Shown here: piece by piece, positions 10,001 through 17,218 of the stretch | Position numbering within the stretch: position 1 is the stretch's first letter | How the letters are laid out: each line of letters begins with the position of its first letter | Origin: Tamlana sp038148895 | GTDB lineage: Bacteria; Bacteroidota; Bacteroidia; Flavobacteriales; Flavobacteriaceae | Strand: one strand, 5' to 3' | NCBI GenBank assembly: GCA_038148895.1 | Contig: JBBVGQ010000001.1 | DNA: 64,000 bases | The notes under the pieces: model-generated | What the model was told of the DNA's origin: nothing | The model's input: only the letters and a program-made list of their open reading frames with translations | The model's database searches: none | Program-made: the position numbers and the translations under genes

Positions 10001-10465
10001 CCCGATCCGCGAGAAGATTTCTCAGGAAATGATGTGGCCAGAAAGCTTTTAATTCTTGCGAGAGAGTTAGATTTGCAAAATGAATTTGAGGATGTTAAGG
10101 TGTTAAATTTAATTCCTGAAGCTTATCGGGATATTTCGGTGGAGTCTTTTTTAAGCCAGCTGAATGTGTTGGATGAACAGTATCAAAACATAAAGAACAA
10201 CCAAAAACCAGGTCATGTTTTAAGATATGTCGGCGATTTGTCGGGCGATTTATCACAAGACAAAGGAAATTTGGAAGTGAAATTGGTGTCTATTCCAGAA
10301 GATAGTACCCTTGGCCATGTAAAAGGAAGCGACGCCATTTTTGAAATATTCACAGAAAGTTATGGTGAGCAACCCATTGTCATTCAAGGCGCTGGAGCTG
10401 GAGCCGAGGTAACCGCAAGAGGAGTTTTTGGTGATATTTTAAGGTTGTCTAAACATATAAATTAA
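7067..10465 (+). CDS. Trifunctional fusion: homoserine O-acetyltransferase, aspartate kinase, homoserine dehydrogenase
   Basis: 1132 residues in three parts. Residues ~1-322 are a MetX-type alpha/beta hydrolase with nucleophile Ser126 (GGSLGG), Asp269 and His302 (GHDAFL). From Met329 a ThrA-like aspartate kinase begins (MKVLKFGGKSLANGEG), with GRNGSNYTAAL and two ACT-like segments, including one with QGSSERGIG. From about residue 775 a homoserine dehydrogenase follows (FGHGGVGGAL, then VGAGLPLIDT and GFTEPDPREDFSG). Together it takes aspartate to aspartyl phosphate, aspartate semialdehyde to homoserine, and homoserine to O-acetylhomoserine. The kinase has Lys where KFGGTS is usual. The start is a TTG; no ATG lies early enough to keep the hydrolase fold intact. 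Controlled by the SAM riboswitch upstream. Confidence 0.92.
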   Translation: MNNELQHITIKNYTTESGAAIPEINLSYQVFGQVLGSAPVVLVNHALTGNSNVAGEDGWWKDLIGDGKVIDTKLYTILAFNVPGNGYDGFVIKNYKDFVARDVANLFLQGLQILNIERIFAAIGGSLGGGIAWEMAVNKPDFTEHLITVATDWKSTDWLIANCQIQEQFLLNSKNPVHDARMHAMLCYRTPESFKERFQRSKNDDLEIFNVESWLLHHGKKLQERFQLSAYKLMNQLLKTIDVTKGRTNDFNVLDNIKGNIHIIGVDSDLFFTAEENRETHKQLALTNPNVTYNEIHSVHGHDAFLMEYEQLEKIIEGIFVPDSKRKRMKVLKFGGKSLANGEGLETVLSIIEDKVNAGERISVVISARGSATDDLESILNKAIKGEPYQDDFEAFKAYQNEPSKTVDFTEEFSILEKLFEGVSLLRDYSKKTKDNILAQGELLAVKLITHMLKDRGIKAKATDTRALIKTDEAFGNAQPLSKLSKENTQAYFKANKDFVNIITGFIASNLKNETTTLGRNGSNYTAALIANFLDAEELQNYTHVNGIYTADPDLVADAQQIRELSYSEANELANFGTSVLHAKTIIPLVEKNINLRILNTFNPNDEGTLITAKPSTKEVTSLSVLNNVALLNLEGRGLLGKIGVDARIFGALSNHGISVSIVSQGSSERGIGLIINADQATQAVIALEREFERDFYSQDVNKIDVVDDVAVISIVGIELSSFHKPFNALIKNQITPLLFNNTVTGKNVSLVVKKAQLHKAVNVIHGEVFGISKKINIAIFGHGGVGGALINQVLKSKDDIEKRRGINLNIFAIANSKQVLLNKNGITKNWKKDIAEVNNNLSVNDIITFAKNHHLENLIAVDNTASSTFYQNYVPLVEAGFDLVSSNKIANTISHDFYQDLRVHLKEHNKQYLYETTVGAGLPLIDTIKLLHESGENITRIRGVFSGTLSYLFNNFSVRNKPFSEIIQETIDKGFTEPDPREDFSGNDVARKLLILARELDLQNEFEDVKVLNLIPEAYRDISVESFLSQLNVLDEQYQNIKNNQKPGHVLRYVGDLSGDLSQDKGNLEVKLVSIPEDSTLGHVKGSDAIFEIFTESYGEQPIVIQGAGAGAEVTARGVFGDILRLSKHIN

Positions 10466-10466
10466 A

Positions 10467-10491
10467 GTCAGGTTGAGCGCAGTCGAAACCT
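10467..10491. repeat. Short dispersed repeat fragment
   Basis: The 38-base gap between the fusion gene and the sulfhydrylase is mostly a 25-base unit beginning GTCAGGTTGAGCGCAG and ending CGAAACCT, an imperfect palindrome. It looks like an intergenic repeat seen widely in Flavobacteriaceae; that statement is from memory. Confidence 0.4.
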
Positions 10492-10503
10492 AAAGAAGAT
10501 AAA

Positions 10504-11676
10504 ATGAAAGAAGAGAAAAAACATTTCGAAACAGAAGCCATACGAACGCAGTCGGAAACGACACAGTTTTCAGAACATTCCGTACCCTTATATTTAACAT
10601 CGGGGTTTGTTTTTGATGATGCTGAAGAAATGCGGGCGTCATTTGCTGAAGAAAAACAACGCGATTTGTACAGCCGTTATAGCAATCCTAATGTCAACGA
10701 ATTTGTAGACAAAGTATGCGCTATGGAAGGAGCTGAAGCAGGTTTCGCCTTTTCTAGTGGTATGGCCGCTGTGTTTTCAACTTTTGCCACCTTGTTGGAC
10801 GCTGGCGATCATGTAGTTTCATGCAGTTCTGTTTTTGGGGCCACACATGGTTTGTTCACCAAGTATTTTCCAAAATGGAATATTGAGTGCTCCTATTTTA
10901 ATGTAAATGAAGTTGAAACCGTTGAGGATTTAATTCAACCCAATACCAAGTTTATTTATGCCGAAACCCCAACAAATCCTGGGGTGGATGTTTTGGATTT
11001 GGAATATTTAAGCGCCATCTGTAAAAAACATGGTTTGTTGTTGGTGATAGATAATTGCTTTGCTACGCCGTATTTACAAAACCCTATTAAGCATGGCGCC
11101 GATTTAGTGATTCATTCAGCAACAAAATTAATGGACGGGCAAGGCCGTGTGCTTGGTGGAATAACAGTTGGTAACAAGGAATTGGTTCGAGAGATTTATT
11201 TGTTTTCAAGACTTACGGGTCCAGCCATGAGTCCTTTTAACGCTTGGGTATTATCAAAATCTCTGGAAACTCTGGCCGTTAGGGTTGAAAAACACTGTGA
11301 AAATGCACTAAAGATTGCAACCTTTTTAGAAGCCCATCCAAAAGTGTTATGGGTTAAATACCCATTTTTAAAGTCGCATCCTAAATATGAAGTTGCCAAG
11401 AAGCAGATGCGCCTTGGTGGAAATATTGTGGCTTTTGAGGTTGAAGGTGGAATTGAAGGTGGAAGGTCTTTTTTTGATAGCATAAAAATGTGCTCATTGT
11501 CTGCTAACTTAGGCGATACCAGAACTATTGTAACCCATCCCGCCAGTACAACACATGCTAAGGTTGAAGATGAGGTAAAAGCAGCAGTGGGAATTACAGA
11601 TGGTATGGTGCGCATTTCGGTAGGGCTGGAGCATGTAGATGATATTATTTCTGATTTAAAGCAAGCTTTAAACTAA
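10504..11676 (+). CDS. metZ: O-acylhomoserine sulfhydrylase (trans-sulfuration enzyme family)
   Basis: PLP enzyme that replaces the acyl group of O-acetyl- or O-succinylhomoserine with sulfide to give homocysteine. The 390-residue protein has the Cys/Met metabolism fold: SRYSNPNVNEF, AYSSGMAA-like FAFSSGMAAVF, AETPTNPG, and the PLP lysine in HSATKLMDGQGRVLGG. The DGQGRV extension after the lysine is typical of MetZ proteins. With MetX fused in the gene just upstream, the natural substrate is probably O-acetylhomoserine, with sulfide from the reductase at 18476-20578. It is cotranscribed with the fusion gene (38-base gap) and so falls under the same riboswitch. Confidence 0.9.
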   Translation: MKEEKKHFETEAIRTQSETTQFSEHSVPLYLTSGFVFDDAEEMRASFAEEKQRDLYSRYSNPNVNEFVDKVCAMEGAEAGFAFSSGMAAVFSTFATLLDAGDHVVSCSSVFGATHGLFTKYFPKWNIECSYFNVNEVETVEDLIQPNTKFIYAETPTNPGVDVLDLEYLSAICKKHGLLLVIDNCFATPYLQNPIKHGADLVIHSATKLMDGQGRVLGGITVGNKELVREIYLFSRLTGPAMSPFNAWVLSKSLETLAVRVEKHCENALKIATFLEAHPKVLWVKYPFLKSHPKYEVAKKQMRLGGNIVAFEVEGGIEGGRSFFDSIKMCSLSANLGDTRTIVTHPASTTHAKVEDEVKAAVGITDGMVRISVGLEHVDDIISDLKQALN

Positions 11677-11688
11677 AAACATTAAAAA

Positions 11689-12489
11689 GTGGTTGATAAT
11701 AAAACCATATATCAGGTTGATGCTTTTACAGATGAAGCATTTAAAGGAAATCCAGCAGGGGTTATGATTGTTGATGATTCGTTTTCGGACGAATTGATGC
11801 AACATGTGGCAACCGAAATGAATTTGTCTGAAACAGCATTTGTTACGCCGAGCAATAAAGGTTTTAACATTCGGTATTTTACACCAACAACCGAAATGCC
11901 GCTTTGTGGTCATGCTACCTTGGCTTCTGCACATGTCATGTATCAATTGGGTATAAAGAGTGAAGATGAGTCCATAAACTTTAAAGCTAAAGGTGGCGAT
12001 TTAACGATTACAAAGAATAGCGATTTAATGGCTATGGTGTTCCCAAGGTATTCATTAAACAAAATAGCCATGCCTGATAATTTTAAGAATATTGTGGGTT
12101 TTGAGCCCATTGAAGTTTATGCAAGTGACTATAATTGGATTGTTGCCATTTCTGAAGATAAAAGTGATATTGAAAACGCCAATCCAAATTTTGAGTTGAT
12201 GAAAACCAATGGATTGGGGCATTTAATGATAACTTCTAAAAGCAAACTTGAAAACGTTGATTTTGTAGTTCGGTGTTTTGCGCCTTCATTGGGGATAAAC
12301 GAAGACCCTGTTACGGGCTCAGCCTATTGTGCCTTAACCCCATTGTGGTCTAAAAAATTAGGTAAAAAGGATATGTTTTCACTACAAGTTTCAAAAAGGC
12401 AGGGGCAGGTCAGTGTTTCCAATTTGGGCAATCAAGTTGAAATTAAAGGAAAAGCAATTACTGTTTTTGAAGCCAAACTGAAAATATAA
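11689..12489 (+). CDS. PhzF-family epimerase/isomerase-like protein
   Basis: 266 residues with the PhzF-like fold: YQVDAFTDEAFKGNPAGV at the N-terminus, NLSETAFV containing the catalytic Glu, PTTEMPLCGHATLA, and near the C-terminus NEDPVTGSAYCAL. Members isomerise small carboxylates; the substrate here is unknown. The start is GTG, 12 bases after the sulfhydrylase stop, so it is likely the last gene of the met operon. It converges with the HpaII-like remnant. Most genomes carry it as an orphan enzyme, so a methionine role rests only on position. Confidence 0.88.
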   Translation: MVDNKTIYQVDAFTDEAFKGNPAGVMIVDDSFSDELMQHVATEMNLSETAFVTPSNKGFNIRYFTPTTEMPLCGHATLASAHVMYQLGIKSEDESINFKAKGGDLTITKNSDLMAMVFPRYSLNKIAMPDNFKNIVGFEPIEVYASDYNWIVAISEDKSDIENANPNFELMKTNGLGHLMITSKSKLENVDFVVRCFAPSLGINEDPVTGSAYCALTPLWSKKLGKKDMFSLQVSKRQGQVSVSNLGNQVEIKGKAITVFEAKLKI

Positions 12490-12519
12490 GTTGCGGATTT
12501 TGAGAGATTGTTGGGTTAA

Positions 12520-13373
12520 CTATTTTATGAATCGGATTTGTAAATTTAATTTGAAAAGTAACTGTCCGTTTTTCTCATAAATTTCTCCAAATCCGTGTCG
12601 GGAAGAACTTGCAGTATCAAGTTTTGTGTTATTTAACAGATAGTCCTCAAATTCATTTCGGTTGTATATGTGATAGCACAAAACATCTCCATTTTCTTTA
12701 ACAATTAAATATCCGCCTGTAGCATCGTATTTTCCAGTCCAAACTTGCGAGGGCATCATTCCAAGTGCAACATCTGTTAAAAAACGCTTGATTTTATATT
12801 CGTAAAATTTATGTTCATTCTCAATGTCAAATTCTAATGGGTTTTTCTTTGCTGTCAGGTTGACTAAATCAGTTAAATGTGAAAATTCTGTTGTATAGAA
12901 ATCAAAAACTATTTCCGACAAAATTTGAGGAAGCAAACTATCAATAAGCACAAGGTTATTTGAAAATATTTGCCTCTCTGTTTTCACAAACTCAAATATT
13001 CCACCTTTACTTTGAATTTGAGTAATTCTGTCCATTATCTTACTCCTTGTGTCAATGGAATTTATTTGGTCAATCTCGTCTCTTGTTAAATGCGTAAAGT
13101 TAATTTCGTAAATGAAATTGGTCGTTTTACCTGCATTTAATAGCGTAGAAGGACTTCCAAGTTGCGATTTTATACTAAATCCTAAAGTTGGTTGTTGATT
13201 TGTTCTTTGGTCGTGAACAACAATGGTAATATCTGTTTTTGCGGAAGAATTTGCTTTTAAAGAGATACAGTTAATAGACTGCATAAACTCTTCGATTACA
13301 GGAACCGAAAAAGTTCTTTCTGTACTTTGTTTAATTGCATTTAAAAGGTAAAGAGCCTTTTCTTTAAATATTT
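12520..13373 (-). pseudogene. 5'-truncated HpaII-type restriction endonuclease
   Basis: From 13284 the frame gives 254 residues; the same frame stays open to 13374 and still reads like the family (FKEKALYLLNAIK..., SVPVIEEF). Features of the HpaII endonuclease family (recognition CCGG) are DTRSKIMDRI, NLVLIDSLLPQILSE, TGGYLIVKENGDVLCYHIYN and the final RHGFGEIY ... FKLNLQIRF. The full enzyme is about 350 residues, so roughly the first 70-100 are missing. The frame is stopped by a TAG inside a dispersed repeat that replaces the N-terminus. No cytosine methyltransferase is nearby, which is tolerable only if the nuclease is dead. Family call is from recognition of the C-terminal half. Confidence 0.75.
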
Positions 13374-13456
13374 GGGCGTGACCACAAGGGTCGGGCTATA
13401 CGCTACAAGTCCTCGCTCGTAACTCGCTGTGGGCTTTCCACTACTATCCCTCACGC
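13374..13456 (+). repeat. Dispersed MITE/REP-like repeat, copy A
   Basis: An 83-base element starting GGGCGTGACC, with internal GGGTCGGGCT and GTGGGCTTTCCACTAC, ending TATCCCTCACGC. The ends are short inverted repeats of the GCGT(TA) type. It matches copies at 14450-14533, 29027-29109 and 49968-50029. It fills the junction between the HNH gene stop and the truncated HpaII-like gene. Confidence 0.8.
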
Positions 13457-13459
13457 AAC

Positions 13460-14227
13460 TTATCCGCGAAAGATATTGTCAGAATGATATTTAAGGAACT
13501 CTTGCGAAGGCAAGAATTTATCGGGAAGTGAGATTTTTTGTTTATTATATTTCAGAAAAAAATCTGCAATTGATTCATTTTCTTTATGTTCAAAGATTGC
13601 ATCAGAAATTTTAACCTCATAATCAGAAGTTATGGTTAAAAATCCTTTATCAAATGCTTGGTCGTGAATAGAATTTAAACACAAACCATTTCTTGGGTTC
13701 ATTCTTTCTTCTTTGTTTGTTCGCCAAGGAATTATATGACTTGCAACTAAAAAATCTGAAATATTGATACCTGTTATACAACATTTTTGATAATAAGAAG
13801 ATAAAACTGAAGAACGAAAAAAGTTTTGGTTTACTCTTGTTTTAACAAGACGCTCAACATCTTTTCCCTCTGGAAAATCTGTTAGGTCAATTTCATTGGT
13901 TTCAAGTATGGTTTTGTTTTGAAATTCAGAAATTAATTTTTCGCTTTCATAAGCCAAATCATCCCAATTACCGTGAAATTCATCCCAAATAACTTCTTCT
14001 AATTTGCTGCCATTTGCAAGACCTGTAATTCCTCTTTTTTGTAATTCAGGGTCTAATCTTCCAAAATTACCAACCTTCATATTTAAAGCGGAAGGTGAGC
14101 GACCTATGATGTTGGCATATTTTATTATCGTTGGATGTGTTTTACTACTGTTTTTAAATGGAATTTTACAGTAAACATTAAATGCTACAATAGTTTGTTC
14201 TCTTGTCCAATTATTTGACTTTGCCAT
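13460..14227 (-). CDS. HNH endonuclease
   Basis: 255 residues. The N-terminal ~90 residues (WTREQTIVAFNVYCKIPF..., GRSPSALNMKVGNF) look like a DNA-binding helical region often found in front of HNH domains. The C-terminal half has an HNH_2-type nuclease core: CCITGINISDFLVASHIIPW with the first His, then NGLCLNSIHDQAFDKGF with Asn and the second His. Such proteins accompany restriction systems or act alone as modification-dependent nucleases. The start codon overlaps the stop of the small upstream ORF by one base (TAATG), so translation is coupled. It seems intact although its neighbours are damaged. Confidence 0.85.
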   Translation of the reverse strand: MAKSNNWTREQTIVAFNVYCKIPFKNSSKTHPTIIKYANIIGRSPSALNMKVGNFGRLDPELQKRGITGLANGSKLEEVIWDEFHGNWDDLAYESEKLISEFQNKTILETNEIDLTDFPEGKDVERLVKTRVNQNFFRSSVLSSYYQKCCITGINISDFLVASHIIPWRTNKEERMNPRNGLCLNSIHDQAFDKGFLTITSDYEVKISDAIFEHKENESIADFFLKYNKQKISLPDKFLPSQEFLKYHSDNIFRG

Positions 14228-14433
14228 TATTTAACTTGACTTACTTCTAAATTAGTTACTTGATAGTCACAGATTAACTCGTTTAAAAGGTCTTCTGTAA
14301 TATCTGAACCACCTGGAAGTATTTGTAGAAATATTTCAATCCTATCATCAGTTGAAAGTGTGCTTAACTTTTCATCATCACGAAAGAAATCCATAAAATC
14401 TTCTCTAGTCATATTTTTTAACTTATCATTCAT
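14227..14433 (-). CDS. Small acidic protein, unknown, coupled to HNH nuclease
   Basis: 68 residues, from MNDKLKNMTREDFMDFF. Acidic and helical, with DDEKLSTLSTDDRIEIFLQ in the middle; no recognised domain. It starts in a TAATG overlap with the stop of the ORF upstream and ends in another TAATG overlap with the HNH start, which shows an operon with tight coupling. A role as partner, controller or immunity factor of the nuclease is possible but not supported by motif evidence. Confidence 0.6.
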   Translation of the reverse strand: MNDKLKNMTREDFMDFFRDDEKLSTLSTDDRIEIFLQILPGGSDITEDLLNELICDYQVTNLEVSQVK

Positions 14434-14597
14434 TATGCTGCGAGTTTTTGCGTTAGGGATTGAAGAGGAAATCCTTTTTGTGAGGAACGAGCAAAAAGAT
14501 TGTAACGCAAAGCCCGACCCTTTTGGGTAACGCACAAATTTTGAAGAGGCAAACGAATTCCGTCAATATTTTCTAATACTGTTTTCTCGTTTAACAT
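14433..14597 (-). pseudogene. Short ORF carrying an in-frame repeat, first gene of the HNH operon
   Basis: ATG at 14595-14597 opens a 54-codon frame. The first 21 residues (MLNEKTVLENIDGIRLPLQN) look like an ordinary protein start; codons 22-50 are encoded by repeat copy D; four residues follow before the stop, which overlaps the next start as TAATG. Either a longer gene was replaced by the repeat, or the repeat became part of a short peptide. No function can be assigned. Confidence 0.45.
14450..14533 (-). repeat. Dispersed MITE/REP-like repeat, copy D
   Basis: Read on the minus strand it begins GCGTTACCCAAAAGGGTCGG and ends TCAATCCCTAACGC, the same ends and GGGTCGGGCTT core as copies A, B and C. 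It lies wholly inside a short open frame and does not interrupt it. Confidence 0.75.
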
Positions 14598-14760
14598 TTT
14601 TAATTTTTAATCAAAATTTGTATTTGCAAGATAATAAGTCTTAACTCATTTTTTTTATTATTTGAATTTTGTTTTGCTAATTTTTTGAACAACTTATGAA
14701 GTGTTAAACTATCTAAAATTACTTCGTTATCAAAAAAACTAAATTACCTATATTAGCACC

Positions 14761-15177
14761 ATGCTATCTAAAAAAACTAAATACGGCCTAAAAGCGCTAA
14801 CCTTTATTGCGAGGCAAGAAGGGGAAGACCCGGTGCAGGTTGGTGAAATTGCCCAAAACGAAAGAATACCCCAAAAGTTTTTGGAAAGCATCCTATTAAC
14901 CTTGCGAAAAGCGGGTATTCTAGGCTCTAAGAAAGGAAAGCATGGGGGCTACTATCTACGAAAAGAACCGTCCGCAATTTTAATGACCGAAGTCATGCGT
15001 GTTCTTGAGGGCCCAATTGCCATGGTGCCTTGCGTGAGTTTAAATTATTACGAAAAGTGCGATGACTGCCCAGATGAGAACGCATGCAGTGTGCACAAGT
15101 TAATGATTGAAGTACGCGATAGCACACTAAATGTATTCAGAAACACAACTTTAGAAGATTTATCAAAAGAAAACTGA
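14761..15177 (+). CDS. Rrf2-family transcriptional regulator of sulfate/cysteine genes
   Basis: 138 residues. A winged helix at the N-terminus (MLSKKTKYGLKAL, then IPQKFLESILLTLRKAGIL and a wing GKHGGYYL) is the Rrf2 DNA-binding domain. The second half has four cysteines (PC at ~101, then EKCDDC and NAC), which in Rrf2 proteins such as IscR and NsrR can bind an Fe-S cluster, although the spacing here is its own. It directly precedes the sulfate assimilation operon, so a CymR-like role in sensing cysteine or sulfur status is likely. A candidate operator lies at 15301-15323. Confidence 0.85.
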   Translation: MLSKKTKYGLKALTFIARQEGEDPVQVGEIAQNERIPQKFLESILLTLRKAGILGSKKGKHGGYYLRKEPSAILMTEVMRVLEGPIAMVPCVSLNYYEKCDDCPDENACSVHKLMIEVRDSTLNVFRNTTLEDLSKEN

Positions 15178-15268
15178 TAAAGATTTCACAAAATAATTGG
15201 CAATTATTGCTGATTTTCTTCCGTTTATCTTAAAATTATTCCATTATTCTAAAAAGTGGTAAATACTA

Positions 15269-15299
15269 TTTGTCATCTAAAAAAAAGTATTACTTTTGT
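15269..15299 (+). promoter_or_regulatory. Promoter of the sulfate assimilation operon
   Basis: TTTG (15269-15272), 18 bases, then TACTTTTGT (15291-15299), a full match to the Bacteroidetes -7 box. Start of transcription is expected around 15303, inside the inverted repeat at 15301-15323. Confidence 0.8.
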
Positions 15300-15300
15300 A

Positions 15301-15323
15301 ATTCCTATTAAATTGGTAGGAAT
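15301..15323. promoter_or_regulatory. Inverted repeat at the start site, probable Rrf2 operator
   Basis: ATTCCTA (15301-15307) and TAGGAAT (15317-15323) are perfect complements 9 bases apart, directly after the -7 box. Length and symmetry suit an Rrf2 dimer and the position would block transcription start. Assignment to the upstream Rrf2 gene is an inference from proximity. Confidence 0.6.
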
Positions 15324-15341
15324 AATATAATTCTAAGACAA

Positions 15342-15599
15342 ATGATTGGACAAATGTTATTAAAAGATAAAGAAAAGGCTTCCTACAAAGAAGACCGCAC
15401 TAGCGAAAAACCAATTAGAAGTGTAGTGAAATCTTTAAGCTGGAGAACCATTGGAACTTTAGATACCATATTGATTTCTTGGGTTATTACTGGGAAATTG
15501 GATTTGGCGTTTTCAATTGGAGGTATAGAATTAATAACAAAAATGGTATTGTATTTTTTCCATGAACGTGTTTGGAATACCATAAAATGGGGAAAATAA
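15342..15599 (+). CDS. DUF2061 small membrane protein
   Basis: 85 residues. A basic N-terminal tail precedes the DUF2061 core (VVKSLSWRTIGTLDTILISW, then LDLAFSIGGIELITKMVLYF and HERVW), with two predicted transmembrane segments. In Bacteroidetes and other bacteria this family is often found at the head of sulfate assimilation (cys) operons, as here, but its biochemical role is unknown; an involvement in sulfate or sulfite handling is conjecture. First gene after the operator, 12 bases before cysH. Confidence 0.88.
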   Translation: MIGQMLLKDKEKASYKEDRTSEKPIRSVVKSLSWRTIGTLDTILISWVITGKLDLAFSIGGIELITKMVLYFFHERVWNTIKWGK

Positions 15600-15611
15600 A
15601 TAGAGATTAAG

Positions 15612-16232
15612 ATGTTTACAGAAAATCAAATAAAAGAATTAAACGAAGCATTTAAAGATGCTGCACCCGCTGATATTATAAAAAAAGCATTTGAGCTTAA
15701 TGATGAGGCTGTTGTAACCACCAATTTCAGGCCTTACGAGGCGGCAATTTTACATGCCGTAAGTTCAGTTGAATCTAAAATTCCTGTGGTTTGGTGCGAT
15801 ACCGGTTATAACACACCACAAACATACAGACATGCAGAGCAGGTAATCAAAGATTTAGATTTGAATATCTTTTTATATGTTCCAAAACAAACGGCTGCAC
15901 ATCGTGACGTGGTTATGGGCATTCCGAGCATTGATGCTCCAGAGCATGCGCTTTTCACGGAGCAAGTAAAACTTGAGCCGTTCAAAAGAGCTATGGAAGA
16001 ACACAAGCCTAAAGTGTGGTTCACCAATTTACGCCAAGGCCAAACTGCTTTTAGAGATAGCATTGGTATTTTCAGTTTAAGCAAAGATGATGTTCTAAAA
16101 GTGAGTCCGTTTTATTATTGGTCCGATGAAAAACTAGATAGCTATTTAGAAGAAAATAATTTACCAAACGAATTTAAATATTTTGATCCAACTAAAGCAT
16201 TAGAGAATAGAGAGTGTGGTTTGCACGCTTAA
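15612..16232 (+). CDS. cysH: Phosphoadenosine (or adenosine) phosphosulfate reductase
   Basis: Reduces activated sulfate to sulfite using thioredoxin. 206 residues with the PAPS reductase/adenine alpha-hydrolase fold (VVWCDTGYNTPQTYRHAEQV), the arginine-rich FTNLRQGQTAFR segment and the catalytic C-terminal ECGLHA. The paired cysteines (CC and CxxC) that hold the 4Fe-4S cluster of APS reductases are absent, which by the usual rule suggests PAPS as substrate; yet no APS kinase is encoded nearby. The normally Ser/Gly-rich P-loop is replaced by TTNFRPYEA. The second gene of the operon. Confidence 0.9.
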   Translation: MFTENQIKELNEAFKDAAPADIIKKAFELNDEAVVTTNFRPYEAAILHAVSSVESKIPVVWCDTGYNTPQTYRHAEQVIKDLDLNIFLYVPKQTAAHRDVVMGIPSIDAPEHALFTEQVKLEPFKRAMEEHKPKVWFTNLRQGQTAFRDSIGIFSLSKDDVLKVSPFYYWSDEKLDSYLEENNLPNEFKYFDPTKALENRECGLHA

Positions 16233-16242
16233 AAATAAGATT

Positions 16243-17148
16243 ATGAAGAAAGATACATCACATATCAACTCGCTAGAAAACGAAGCGATTTATATTATGA
16301 GAGAAGTGGCGGCACAGTTTGAAAAACCGGTGTTGCTGTTTTCAGGAGGAAAAGATTCCATCACCTTGGTAAGATTGGCCGTAAAGGCATTTTACCCTGC
16401 AAAGGTGCCGTTTCCTTTAATGCACATTGATACGGGACATAACTTTCCTGAAACCATAGAGTTCAGGGATCGATTGGTTGAAGAATTAGGATTGGAGTTA
16501 ATTGTTCGTAACGTTCAAGATTCCATAGACCAAGGAAAAGTAAAAGAAGAATCAGGTAGATACGCTAGTAGAAACCAATTGCAAACTACGACACTTTTGG
16601 ATGCCATTGAAGAATTCAAATTTGATGCATGTATTGGAGGCGCACGTCGTGATGAAGAAAAAGCAAGGGCCAAGGAACGAATCTTTTCAGTACGAGATGA
16701 TTTTGGCCAATGGGATGAAAAAAACCAACGCCCAGAATTGTTCGATATGTTGAACGGTCAAATAGAACACGGACAAAATGTACGTGTGTTCCCAATTTCA
16801 AACTGGACGGAGTTGGATGTTTGGTCTTATATAGAAAAAGAAAACATTGAAATACCATCTATTTATTTCGCGCATAAGCGTAAGGTATTCTTGAGAGATG
16901 GTTTGATTTGGTCTGTAGATGATGAGGTCGTGTACAGAGACGATCATGAAGAAGTTATTGAGGAAATGGTGCGTTTTAGAACCGTTGGTGATATGAGTTG
17001 TACAGCAGCTGTATTATCTGAAGCTTCAACAATTTCAAAAGTTGTAGAGGAAATCAGAGATTCAACAATTTCAGAACGCGGTGCCCGAATTGACGATAAA
17101 CGCTCTGAGGCAGCCATGGAAAAACGTAAACAACAAGGGTACTTTTAG
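16243..17148 (+). CDS. cysD: Sulfate adenylyltransferase subunit 2
   Basis: Small catalytic subunit of ATP sulfurylase; forms APS from ATP and sulfate. 301 residues from MKKDTSHINSLENEAI, with the PP-loop SGGKDS at residues 34-39, HIDTGHNFPE, and GGARRDEEKARAKER, all hallmark CysD segments. The frame opens 9 codons earlier inside cysH, but the ATG at 16243 matches family starts and leaves a 10-base gap to cysH. Partner CysN follows after 70 bases. Confidence 0.96.
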   Translation: MKKDTSHINSLENEAIYIMREVAAQFEKPVLLFSGGKDSITLVRLAVKAFYPAKVPFPLMHIDTGHNFPETIEFRDRLVEELGLELIVRNVQDSIDQGKVKEESGRYASRNQLQTTTLLDAIEEFKFDACIGGARRDEEKARAKERIFSVRDDFGQWDEKNQRPELFDMLNGQIEHGQNVRVFPISNWTELDVWSYIEKENIEIPSIYFAHKRKVFLRDGLIWSVDDEVVYRDDHEEVIEEMVRFRTVGDMSCTAAVLSEASTISKVVEEIRDSTISERGARIDDKRSEAAMEKRKQQGYF

Positions 17149-17218
17149 TCAAAAGTCAATTATAAGATAAAGTTAGATTGCTTGAGCGAGAAGCTTAAAG
17201 CATTAAGCAAAAAAATAA

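Noticed and set aside
13374..14533. HNH gene flanked by two repeats considered as a composite transposon
   Set aside because: Repeats are in opposite orientation but carry no transposase, the other copies in the window stand alone, and no target duplication was seen.
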